64,000 bases of DNA from Heliopora coerulea. Lineage: Eukaryota > Cnidaria > Anthozoa > Scleralcyonacea > Helioporidae. Shown in pieces: positions 54,201 through 58,800 of this stretch (positions are counted from its first letter, which is position 1; every line of letters starts with the position of its first letter). The notes beneath the pieces were generated by a model. It had not been told where the DNA came from, did no database searches, and worked only from the letters and a program-made list of their open reading frames with translations. The position numbers were made by a program, and so were the translations under genes. The stretch lies in the NCBI GenBank assembly GCA_030142905.1, contig JASJOG010000027.1:1178001-1242000 (forward strand), in the 5' to 3' direction.

Positions 54201-54526
54201 ATCATGGAGGGATGCTGGTGGACACATATGGAACACGTCCTGAAGATAGTTATGCACCAAGTCCTGAAGATATTTACGGAGCTCCTGCGGGTGTCTATGG
54301 AACTCATCATGAAAACATTTATGACGGAACTGGGATGCATATTTGTGGATTACATCCTGAGGACCTTTATGGAAGAACCCAACAGGTTATTTATGGACAT
54401 GATCCCTCGTTCATGTATGGAACAAACCCACATGTAAACGAGGCATTAACTGGAAACAATGTCGGTATTACATCTGGAACTCCAGGTGAAGTCACAGCGG
54501 AAACTCTTTACGGAGTGCTTGGTTAA
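24211..54526 (+). CDS. Large single-pass receptor: F-type lectin, two ILEI domains, nine FN3, discoidin domain, Tyr-rich tail
   Basis: Modelled exons: 24211-24280, 25779-26213, 26698-26829, 28276-28596, 33028-33315, 35375-35530, 35840-36160, 36380-36679, 37821-38117, 39830-40129, 40686-40976, 41717-42021, 43129-43270, 44478-44765, 45443-45742, 46463-46762, 48140-48445, 49336-49371, 51193-51304, 51486-51574 (end uncertain), 52719-52949, 54108-54526. The sum is 5,439 nt (1,812 residues plus TAA). The first exon (MTSKTLSLFLILLKVF) is a signal peptide. Nearly every extracellular exon is phase 1-1, the class favoured for exon shuffling. The order is lectin, ILEI, FN3, ILEI, FN3 x4, F5/8C, FN3 x4, transmembrane helix, cytoplasmic tail. 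The protein should sit at the plasma membrane with a roughly 1,500-residue ectodomain able to bind glycans or lipids and a tail suited to tyrosine phosphorylation. I do not recognise it as a named family. Extra exons could be hidden in the long introns; one weak donor (GTTGGT after 40129) and the exon ending near 51574 are the least secure points. Confidence 0.85.
24359..24620. repeat. MITE with AAGC(A/C)TGGTTCACAC ends
   Basis: The left end AAGCATGGTTCACACTAGC and the inverted right end GTGTGAACCAGGCTT are terminal inverted repeats, followed inwards by shared CATAAGCATAAG / CTTATGCTTATG motifs. It lies in intron 1 of the receptor gene. Its TGGTT-type ends recall the element at 55362-55573. 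Confidence 0.65.
25779..26213 (+). CDS. F-type lectin (fucolectin) domain exon
   Basis: One 435-nt phase 1-1 exon encodes a whole domain from NLALGKPTNQSG to FCEVEVYGKR. The F-type lectin signature H-x26-R-x-D-x4-(R/K) is complete: His in SCIHTDNR, then Arg and Asp in NRGDCCDER, with the family's contiguous Cys pair. In characterised members these His/Arg residues bind L-fucose. It is the outermost domain of the mature protein. Confidence 0.9.
26698..28596 (+). CDS. First ILEI/FAM3-like domain (two exons)
   Basis: Exons 26698-26829 and 28276-28596. The strand pattern GFNFKLYDIKTG, then LSDYLRNIELRGDTIVCMVV, then NGESWAFLGYSG matches the ILEI (interleukin-like EMT inducer) fold of FAM3, TMEM2 and related proteins (a G-x-N start, a serially hydrophobic core and a D/E-S-W-x-F-x-G end). 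In other animals this domain occurs in secreted or cell-surface proteins and may bind carbohydrate-like ligands. The exon boundary falls right after the first strand pair. Confidence 0.75.
27655..28205. repeat. (GAAA)n / GGATGAAAGAAA array
   Basis: A purine-only array in the intron before the second ILEI exon, including a higher-order run of GGATGAAAGAAA 12-mers. All long open frames through it (K/E/R/M on +, S/F/L on -) are repeat artefacts. Confidence 0.9.
28995..29035. repeat. 41-bp direct repeat, left copy
   Basis: Contains GGTAGGATCAGATTTCTGTT followed by TTCTTAATCTG. It is repeated with one mismatch at 32327-32367. The two copies bracket both transposon remnants in this intron. Confidence 0.8.
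29154..30389 (+). pseudogene. Truncated Tc1-type transposon with broken transposase
   Basis: A TA dinucleotide precedes a CAGGGGGTGGACAAAAAAAAG terminus typical of Tc1 elements. Coding resemblance runs from about 29620: helix-turn-helix region GMLKAGVGAHQISREYNLS, a GRSPGSGRKRK linker, second domain KTIQRRLKEKGLAWRKKSKK, and the first catalytic Asp in WSDES. A TAA at 30301-30303 stands just before the second catalytic motif HDNDPKHTS, and the sequence ends at a TGA at 30385 before the region of the final Glu. The 3' end is missing, so it is inactive. It lies in the 4.4-kb intron before the first FN3 exon. Confidence 0.85.
30700..32143 (-). pseudogene. Fragment of a non-LTR retrotransposon reverse transcriptase
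   Basis: Read on the - strand, 32088 to 31555 gives RT motifs NKAVGPDRISNRFLKQF, TPVPK, SDFRPMALTSCLAK and FVDFSKGFDIIDH (catalytic Asp). After a frame break near 31522-31554, 31521 to 30700 gives GGISQGTKFGITLFAIMIN and YVDDTT (catalytic YxDD), then LNPKRCKEM and a C-terminal LEYAVQVWQNIP region. Resemblance is to CR1/L2/Rex-like elements. It lacks an endonuclease region and is frameshifted, so it is dead. Confidence 0.85.
32327..32367. repeat. 41-bp direct repeat, right copy
   Basis: Matches 28995-29035 at 40 of 41 positions (A to C in CCAGG/CCCGG). Confidence 0.8.
32516..32672. repeat. 157-bp inverted-repeat element
   Basis: Arms of about 39 bases: TAATACCATGACATG at the left (32516 on) and CATGTCATGGTATTA inverted at the right (to 32672), around GC-richer sequence CGGGCTAACGCCCTCGG. 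It is probably a MITE. Confidence 0.65.
33028..33315 (+). CDS. FN3 domain 1 exon (between the ILEI domains)
   Basis: 288 nt, phase 1-1. Shows the FN3 opening APSGPPTNVEI, core Trp in VKLTWTRP and the closing LQSLTNYSISIQARS. Unlike most other repeats it has only one of the two extra Cys (NVCITN). Confidence 0.9.
34432..34551. repeat. Interstitial telomere-like (TTAGGG)n tract
   Basis: Repeats of GGGTTAGGGTTAGG with variants (GGTTAGTGTTAG, GGTTAGGATTAG) over about 120 bases. A similar tract is at 43324-43425, and an inverse-orientation one at 58583-58945. Confidence 0.85.
34804..34985 (+). repeat. tRNA-derived SINE, copy B (body only)
   Basis: Shares AAAGTTACCTCGGACA, TTTGACTCTTCCACAACG, CTCTAGTCTCCTCCCGTG, CTGGACTGAAGAGGGG and GGTAGAACGACTTAGCTGA with copies A and C. 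The tRNA-like head is missing. Confidence 0.65.
35375..36160 (+). CDS. Second ILEI/FAM3-like domain (two exons)
   Basis: Exons 35375-35530 and 35840-36160. It shows YNFDKHGHNFIVLDGITG, then FLSTLPDEVIILVVVYY and NGLICFKGF. The second exon is 321 nt, exactly the length of the second exon of the first ILEI domain, and the split site is the same, so the domains are duplicates. Sequence identity is low, suggesting an old duplication. The usual D-S-W near the end is eroded to NGLICFKG. Confidence 0.72.
36151..36236 (+). promoter_or_regulatory. Duplicated 5' splice site (two 42-bp copies)
   Basis: TTACCAACAGGTAAAAAATA occurs at 36151 and again at 36193, an exact 42-base offset, each followed by CAATCAT(C/G)TTCACGTTGAA. 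The first donor is at 36161, the second at 36203. Using the second would add 14 in-frame codons ending in the same LPTG residues, so both products keep the frame. Confidence 0.8.
36380..36679 (+). CDS. FN3 domain 2 exon
   Basis: 300 nt, phase 1-1. FSGPPQSL opening, FQWSSPAW core, then GYNCCLRTLSPGAPC with the extra Cys pair, and LKPYKEYKLEVRARTVFGYG at the end. Confidence 0.9.
36680..37820. other. Intron between FN3-2 and FN3-3
   Basis: AT-rich, with an (ATT)n-like run at about 37229-37330 and several short TGTAAAATT/ATAATTGCGTAATTTTAC repeats. No exon or named element was recognised. Confidence 0.5.
37821..38117 (+). CDS. FN3 domain 3 exon
   Basis: 297 nt, phase 1-1. APDGPPTQLRVIFVNKT opening, IAWSPPENE core, EYKVCVRKHNSSAPC with paired extra Cys, LRPYTAYDAMIAAATSAGIG closing. 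Confidence 0.9.
38118..39829. other. Intron between FN3-3 and FN3-4
   Basis: Contains a hAT-like terminus CAGTGGCGGATTTAG at about 38281, and a repeat segment at about 38995-39325 with GGGGGCTGTT/AGCCCCCTG and CTAGCGCCACCC that is related to 8905-9280. No exon seen. Confidence 0.4.
39830..40129 (+). CDS. FN3 domain 4 exon
   Basis: 300 nt, phase 1-1. APSGPPLNFSVTFVNSSYL opening, EWSDPKPEHRNGILTRY, LRPFVNYTIEIRAGTEVGLG. It lacks both extra Cys residues. The donor needed to keep phase 1 is a non-optimal GTTGGT; a GTAAAG five bases on would change the phase. Confidence 0.85.
40298..40390 (+). repeat. Short dispersed repeat copy (longest, TTTTACTC family)
   Basis: Contains GCTCTGGCTAATGCCAGACA, then ACTCGTCAAGGGGAGACGTC and CGGACAGGAAGGGGTTTA, with an internal partial duplication of TTTTACT...GACAGACCA. 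It is a useful reference copy of the family. Confidence 0.75.
40437..40672. repeat. (TTTG)n / (TTTA)n microsatellite
   Basis: A pyrimidine-rich array (TTTGTTTGTTCGTTTG) ends 13 bases before the acceptor of FN3-5 at 40685. Confidence 0.9.
40686..40976 (+). CDS. FN3 domain 5 exon
   Basis: 291 nt, phase 1-1. APTGPPTLVQVTNITMTTF, VWSPPTRETRNGP, SYLLCIREFGVLFAC (extra Cys pair), GKEYLIEIKAATVVGYGPP. Confidence 0.9.
41108..41600. repeat. (CCTT)n / (CCCTCC)n array
   Basis: A polypyrimidine array in the intron before the discoidin exon (acceptor at 41716). Open frames through it on either strand are artefacts. Confidence 0.9.
41717..43270 (+). CDS. F5/8-type C (discoidin) domain, two exons
   Basis: Exons 41717-42021 (phase 1-0) and 43129-43270 (phase 0-1). 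It begins KCDNAIVND, contains NARFSGAQTWCEDLRRTGTY then LQIDLVVSLRIIALATMGD, WVTSYRLLYSINATNW, and after the intron VVKHFLDEAV, TRFVRVNI and EIFGC. First and last Cys form the usual closing disulfide. Discoidin domains bind phospholipid head groups, glycans or collagens. Of two nearby donors, GAG/GTAAAT at 42022 is chosen because only it keeps the conserved second half in frame. Confidence 0.9.
42022..43128. other. Intron inside the discoidin domain
   Basis: Includes a repeat at about 42112-42260 (GTGTAATTTATGGGGGTG ... AAATTCGGGCAAAAAT) related to 43918-44225, and a - strand dispersed-repeat copy at 42958-43015. Confidence 0.45.
43271..44477. other. Intron between the discoidin domain and FN3-6
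   Basis: Contains the telomere-like tract at 43324-43425, and a segment at about 43918-44225 (GCGTAGTTTATGGTGTTGGG, TTCGGGCAAAAAAGATAG) matching 42112-42260. No exon seen. Confidence 0.45.
43324..43425. repeat. Degenerate (TTAGGG)n tract
   Basis: GGGTTAGGGTAAGGGTTAAG and GGTTAGGGTTAGGTTTAGG variants follow the discoidin exon by about 55 bases. Confidence 0.75.
44478..44765 (+). CDS. FN3 domain 6 exon
   Basis: 288 nt, phase 1-1. AVSPHSIWVISGDATTVEVA, WKPSRLTDGGILGYVLCARE with the second extra Cys in LSVTC, LKPYRFYSLEVSSYNVAGEG. Confidence 0.88.
44807..44874 (+). repeat. Short dispersed repeat copy (diverged)
   Basis: TTAAAGCCAGACGATTTTAC followed by TCCTCAAGGGAGAGCTCCTG and AGAAGAGTTAAA, the same order of motifs as at 40298-40390. 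Confidence 0.55.
44880..45245. repeat. (TTGT)n then (TTCC)n array
   Basis: A pyrimidine-rich simple repeat in the intron upstream of FN3-7. Open frames rich in F/L/S/P are artefacts. Confidence 0.9.
45443..45742 (+). CDS. FN3 domain 7 exon
   Basis: 300 nt, phase 1-1. APSGSPETIEILGTTRSSI, WSEVKENERNGIIIKYALC, second extra Cys in VHACLN, LKPYTVYMIFIKAATIAGWG. Confidence 0.9.
45838..46425. repeat. ATTATCGTTACCAT tandem array
   Basis: About 0.6 kb of 14-15-bp units (TTACCATATTATCG and variants) fills the intron and stops roughly 40 bases before the FN3-8 acceptor at 46462. Confidence 0.9.
46463..46762 (+). CDS. FN3 domain 8 exon
   Basis: 300 nt, phase 1-1. APNGAPTSVSAQ-like opening (first codon completed by the previous exon), VTWSPPEVENRNGI, GYRLCVIGAGDPGPC, LKPYTMYTVSIQARTIVGYG. 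Confidence 0.9.
47439..47630. repeat. MITE with GTATACGATTGTTC arms, copy 1
   Basis: Left arm ...CGTATACGATTGTTCGTTCTG and inverted right arm GGATGAACAATCGTATACGAC form inverted repeats of about 48 bases. The interior (GATGTATCCGATT, GAGCGAATTGAAAGCAGGAA) matches the copy at 49415-49611. Confidence 0.7.
47861..47930 (-). repeat. Short dispersed repeat copy, minus orientation
   Basis: Reads ATTTTACTCCGGCTAACGCC...TTTTACTTGTCAATGG...GACGTCTCGGAGAGGAAAGAGTTAAA on the - strand. Confidence 0.7.
48140..48445 (+). CDS. FN3 domain 9 exon
   Basis: 306 nt, phase 1-1. GPSGPPLDISIGFVDETSL, VKWKAPEAQEINGILAFYML, TEYIIEVKAGTVKGFGPSG. It has no extra Cys pair. Last extracellular FN3 before the membrane. 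Confidence 0.88.
48523..48685. repeat. Perfect 47-bp inverted repeat around a tRNA-like core
   Basis: Arms 48523-48569 and 48639-48685 are exact reverse complements over 47 bases (outer end TAGATGAACGATCGTCAAGC). The 69-base centre contains a tRNA-like sequence. Similar flanking text CTTAAGGGTATTCAG (about 48468) and CTTAAGGGTGTTCAG (about 48687) gives imperfect direct repeats outside. The perfect arms imply a very recent event or a conversion-maintained palindrome. Confidence 0.9.
48567..48641 (+). ncRNA. tRNA-like sequence (probably pseudo-tRNA / SINE head)
   Basis: A-box TAGCTCAATGGTTAGAGC and B-box GGTTCGATCCC are intact, and the D stem (GCTC/GAGC) and T stem (GCGGG/CCCGT) pair. The acceptor pairs only weakly: GAGTCTT can pair with TGGGCTC, but that leaves four bases before the D stem instead of two. 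The anticodon stem has a mismatch, and the loop TCGGTCA has C where T33 is expected. I therefore call it a tRNA-derived relic rather than a functional tRNA; Pol III transcription remains possible. Confidence 0.5.
48931..49194 (-). repeat. tRNA-derived SINE, copy C (minus orientation)
   Basis: On the - strand it starts GATGCTGGCGGCACAGTGGT, contains the B-box-like GGTTCGATTCCGGCTCC, and continues into the same body as copies A and B, ending near GGGTTATCCAGTATAAA. Confidence 0.65.
49336..51574 (+). CDS. Juxtamembrane, transmembrane and stop-transfer exons
   Basis: Exons 49336-49371 (ADVTYVKKSNEA), 51193-51304 and 51486-51574. The middle exon encodes KAGITAGLLSLLGVFGFF followed by IFLALLVTGYVPY, a single strong transmembrane helix. 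The next exon starts SPWRKRRRRIWRQK, a basic stop-transfer that fixes the C terminus in the cytosol, followed by EKQMDEQE. The end of this exon is uncertain: the GTTTGA donor after 51554 gives phase 2, whereas the next exon at 52719 needs phase 1, which a GTGTTA donor after 51574 would provide. An unseen small exon is the alternative. Confidence 0.75.
49415..49611. repeat. MITE with GTATACGATTGTTC arms, copy 2
   Basis: Arms CCATTTACACGATACGACTG / CGAATCGTATGGATACGCC and interior GATGTATCC, GAGCGAATAGCAAGCAGGAA match copy 1 at 47439-47630. Confidence 0.7.
50073..50255. repeat. (ATTC)n / (GTTC)n / (TTTA)n microsatellite
   Basis: ATTCATTCATTC then GTTCGTTCG then TTTATTTATT units in the intron before the transmembrane exon. 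Confidence 0.9.
50514..51025. mobile_element. Foldback/MITE element with about 137-bp arms and 14-bp flanking repeat
   Basis: The left arm (50514-50650) and the inverted right arm (50854-50992) share long stretches, e.g. ATTCATTCCT(G/A)CT(A/C)TGAAGAT and GCGACTAGCGACGAAAC. The whole is flanked by ACGACCTTATATCA at 50500-50513 and 51026-51039, a likely target-site duplication. No transposase inside. Confidence 0.75.
51755..52425. repeat. ACAGTTACAGTT / CAAGTTACAAG degenerate array
   Basis: Loosely repeated 6-12-bp units (ACAGTTACGGTTACA, ATGCAAGTTGCATGTT) lie between the basic and acidic cytoplasmic exons. Many self-complementary TTGCAA/TGCATG steps occur around 52270-52385. Confidence 0.85.
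52719..54526 (+). CDS. Cytoplasmic tail exons: acidic Ser-rich segment and Tyr-Gly repeats
   Basis: Exon 52719-52949 (phase 1-1) ends in an acidic Ser-rich block, SSESDSNSEFGSSDSESSGE, resembling CK2 sites. Exon 54108-54526 starts basic (PKKKKRGKSSGRHSKK), then carries nine tyrosines about every 6-21 residues, mostly as (E/D)x(I/L/V)YG: PEDIYGAP, ENIYDG, PEDLYG, QVIYGHD, AETLYGVLG at the C terminus. One further unit has Cys instead of Tyr (HICG). EDIYGAP fits the Abl preference I-Y-x-x-P, and EDIYG/EDLYG fit Src-like preferences. The terminal YGVL also fits a YxxPhi sorting motif. Stop TAA at 54524-54526. Confidence 0.82.
53226..53295 (+). repeat. Short dispersed repeat copy
   Basis: TTTTACTCAGGCTAACGCCA and TTTTACTCGTCAAGGGGAGA, then GGGAAAGACTTAAA. 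It lies between the two tail exons. Confidence 0.7.
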
Positions 54527-54674
54527 CTGTCGACGCTCGTCTGAATTTAATAGCAGGATAAATGACCATGTATAACTGGATATGTATATATATGCATGAC
54601 TGGCTCAGTATTCACGTGTATTGTGTAGCGCAATGATATAATGGAACTGAACTTTATGCCGCCTATTCAAAAAA

Positions 54675-54680
54675 AATAAA
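54675..54680 (+). terminator. Polyadenylation signal AATAAA of the receptor gene
   Basis: A canonical hexamer about 150 bases after the TAA at 54526, within an A-rich run and before a CT-repeat. Position and sequence fit a 3' end signal. Confidence 0.55.
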
Positions 54681-54733
54681 AGACATCATTTAGGAAAGAA
54701 TCTTTATCCCTCTCTCATATCTGAACTCTTTCC

Positions 54734-54734
<1 letters not shown>

Positions 54735-54795
<61 letters not shown>

Positions 54796-54950
54796 TTCTC
54801 TCTCTCTCTTTTGTCTCGGTCTTTTTTCTTTACCTTTCCTTTTCCACTTCACTTTACCTTTTGCTTTCCTTTTGCCATTTTCTTTCCTTTTCTTTTCATT
54901 TTTCCTTTCACTTTCTTTTCCCTTTCCCATTCCCTCTCCTGTCTCTTTGC
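54735..54950. repeat. (CT)n and CTTTCC-rich pyrimidine tract
   Basis: An almost pure CT dinucleotide run (54737-54812) is followed by TTTCCTTTT-rich sequence to about 54950. Confidence 0.9.
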
Positions 54951-55361
54951 TTCCTACCAGGCTTTCCCCTACTCGTACTCAGGGCATTTTGCCTCCGTGG
55001 CGGAAGATCGGAAGAATGGCCCTGACATCGGCCGGTCGATTCCATGATCTCATTGGGCCGTTTCAAGAAATCAGTTCATCTCTGGGTATTAATAATTTAT
55101 CTAATTCAGGGTGTTAAGAAATTCCAACTCCTTTAAAATTATGTCTCTAATTCGAAGTAATATTTGTTAACGTCAAGAAAAGGTCTATAATATGATATTT
55201 ACATGAAGTAACAATAGATAGATTATAAACACAAGGGGTAGCTACTGGCTTTCATGGCTTCATTTACACGAGGTGGTTTGCCATCAGAAATAAAAAAAAT
55301 ATTTACCTCCCAAATACGCTGTTGCCTTCATGGGGTCTCCCAAATTCGTACATCAGTTGTT

Positions 55362-55573
55362 AAGCCTGGTTTCCATTTAATCGCTTCGATCATTGCGATT
55401 GTTACGATTGCTAAAAAGACAACGAAACCTCTGATGGAGCACATACCCTACTTTTTTTGCGCCGCGGTCATTTTCCTGGAAGTTTTGCATCCTCCCACTT
55501 TGGAAAATCTGCCGCGGTCCTTGGCGATTGCAGTGATCGTAGCGAGTGTAGCGACTATATGGAAACCAAGCTT
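55362..55573. repeat. MITE with AAGC(C/T)TGGTTTCCAT ends
   Basis: AAGCCTGGTTTCCATTTAAT at the left and, inverted, ATATGGAAACCAAGCTT at the right. The inner parts share CGATCATTGCGAT / ATTGCAGTGATCG. It lies about 300 bases upstream of the SMPD4 start codon, so it may overlap the promoter. Confidence 0.65.
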
Positions 55574-55864
55574 TACACCAGGGCCAACTTTAGAAATACG
55601 ATGGACTTCATGAAACAACTCTTGAACCTGGACGATGTCTGAGCCCTTTGGGCTAAGTCTTTGCGCGTGTAGTACTTGCGTGTGACTGACATATGTAAAG
55701 TCGATGTTGCGCGTGGAGGAGTGCGTGCACGCCTCTAGGTTGAGAGAACATAAAACACTGGTAACTAATTTCAAGATGGCGGTGGTGGAGGCCAATTTGA
55801 ACCTCTCGAGTCATTGAGTTAACGTATCGAGATTGAGCTGTAACGCATTGGATTGTTCTGAAAG

Positions 55865-58800
55865 ATGCGCAACTGGATTGAAGATTTTCATGGGACATCC
55901 CAAAAGCAAAGTCCTAGGGTTGCTCATGAGACGCATTTCCTGGTGAGTTGTGTTGCTAAAATGTACCATTTCTACGTGCAAAGCATAATTCTGTTCCTCA
56001 ATTTACATGGCATTACCGTTCATGACCACTGACCGGTGCCTTACAATCTTTCTATTCATTTCTTAATGAAACTCACTAGGATCAAATTCAGATGTCTCTG
56101 CAGAAACCTTTGGGTGAAAGGTGTGGAGTTGTAAGGAAAATGATAGATGAATTTGCTATTAAGGTAAGTATGGTGACATTTCTTGCTCTAATGACCCCCA
56201 GGACCCTTCCTGGTCGAGGATTGATTGTTTTTCTATTCTTGTGTAACGGAGAAGAGATTTTTTTTATTATGTTGTTGCATAATGTTGCCAAAAAATTTAT
56301 TTTCAGCAGGACATTCCTTTGTTAGGGCCAAAATTTTGAGAGAAATAGAGTACTCAGCAGCATGATGACACTAGTCATAAGTTTCATTTTGGCAAGATTT
56401 GATGCCCCCTAATTACTGAATTTATTCAAATACATACTGGGTCTCTGTAGCATACCTCTGATCCTTTATGGGCTGTATTGCTTCTGTAGTACATGGCTCC
56501 ACTAAGAAACAACCTGAAGTCATTGCAGTTCCTGTTTCCTATGGTTGAAAATAAAATATAAATGCTGGTAATTTATAATTACTTGGTGCTTGCCCACCAT
56601 TTTGCTCTTTGGGACCACTGGGGAAGGAACCACTGATAAAATCCCAGACTTAGGCTACAAAGGATTAAAAAACCTGGCTTATTTAGCTTTTATTTTTTCA
56701 ACCTTTTTGCAACAAACCATACACAATCCATGTAAACAACTAAAAAATATCCCAAAATCTTTGGTATGGCAAGTTTCGTATGCATCAGCTAATAACACCT
56801 TTCTTTTTTGATTATATACACTGCATTGCATAGGTTCAAAACTTAATTTTCCTCACTTCTCTTTCAGGATTTGCACCTGTTATTTCCTCATCTTCTGGCA
56901 AGCATTTTTGGATTTAGTCCAGGCAAGGGTTGGGCACTTCATTCTCCATTTTCAAGAAACTTAGAACCACTTCGACATTTTCTTGGACCTAAAGGCTGTC
57001 TCTGGAAACTTGTTGAAAAGTTGGAGAGAGATAGCTTTCTTCGATATGAATTTCCTGTTACTTGCCTACCTGTAAGCTGACCATACAGTTTTGGAATATT
57101 TATTAACATTTATTTGAAGCCTGTCAGTCTCTCTAATTGGTGTGACAGGAAGTTAAGCCAAAAAAAATTTTGGTTATTACAAACTGTAATATCATAATTG
57201 TACTATAATATGTGATATCATTTCATGAGCAACTCAAAATGAAAACACAGTATGTTGCTTTATGTTGGCAGAATAGTGACAATGCAGCTTTTTGGGTATA
57301 AGAGTCTGGAAAGTGTTACCCAACAGTTTTGATTATTACTATAAAAGATTCATGTTCTTCTAAAGTTTTGTGTTTTGCACCAGAAGTTTTTTTTATGTTT
57401 ACCATATTTGCAGAAACCTACTCAAATCCTACTTTCAGAAGGGGTCATTCCTTCACTGTATGGCAACAAAGTCCAATTTTCTGGAGGAAGTCAGGCACCT
57501 ATTGCAATTAGCATGGGTATCCTTTTAACTGATTATTTTAATTTATTGATTTGATCAAGTAGGAATTAAGAAATGTAATGAATGTTGAGTTTGTGGCAGT
57601 TTGGAAATGTTACCAGTGATCAGTACATTAAGCTTCTTCCAAAACATATTTCCTGGTTCCATATAGAGATTGATAGACTGCATAAATTCTGATAGCTGTT
57701 CAGATCAGTGGTGAAACATGATCATTTCTAGGGGAGGGGGCTTGATGGGACCTCAGTAAATTTAAAGGGGGCAACATGTACTACAAATTTGAGGGACTGG
57801 AAAGTTTGATCTCTATAGAGGTTGATGATTACATTGCTCTACAAAGTGAGGTGGCCCAGAAATTTTTTAGGGGCCTGGCTCCAGTAATTTTTAGGGGGGC
57901 CAGCCACCCCAGGCCACCCTAGCAGTTGCACGACTGGTTCAGATGCTCAGACCTAGTGATTTTGGCTTAAGGAAAATATTGTCTATATCATCACTGATAT
58001 GAAACAGGGAACAGAAGGGAAGGCAAGTGAGTGGTTATATGAGTGAAAAGAACTTTAAAAAGAAAAGGAAGAAAGAAATTTGTATAAAGGGGAGGGACTC
58101 AAAGGGCAAAAAAAGTAGAAAGAATGAGATTGGATTAAAACAAAAACTAATTATGCAGTTGAAGAAGTGCAGAAGAAGTGAGAAACAGAGGGTACTAAAA
58201 AGCGTATGAATATAGTGGATGTTGGTTGGATGTCCATCAAGCTCAAATTAGCCTCAGAGCCCCAGAGAGGGATCAAACCCACAACCATTGAGCTACCAAG
58301 AATCAGATGGCAAGCTAAGTTGCAAGTTTGACATAATTGTATAAAAATATCTGTTTTGTTTTATAGTTTTCCTTAATGATCCATTTCATTCTAGGAGCAC
58401 TGGAATACTTTCTGTTTCAGTTTACATATTTCATGACACAATCCAGTTCACAACTGGTGAGTCTTTACATTTATATTGCAGCAGTCATTTGTAATAGCCC
58501 AATAATCTCACCTTGATAAGATAGGGCATTTCTTAAAAAATTTTTAAAACTGGGTGAGTCATAGGTGTTCCTTAGCTGGGGGATTTAACCCTAATCCTAA
58601 CCCTAATCAAAATCTGACGCTAATCCTGACCCTGACGCTAATCCTGACTCTGACGCTAATCCTGACCCTGACGCTAATCCTGACCCTGACGCTAATCCTG
58701 ACCCTGACGCTAATCCTGATCCTGACGCTAATCCTGATCCTGACGCTAATCCTGATCCTGACGCTAATCCTGATCCTGACGCTAATCCTGATCCTGACGC

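Larger units (their letters stand above)
54527..55864. other. Region between the receptor gene and SMPD4
   Basis: Holds the AATAAA at 54675-54680, the CT-rich tract, a MITE at 55362-55573 and presumably the SMPD4 promoter near 55600-55860. No TATA box assigned. Confidence 0.5.
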
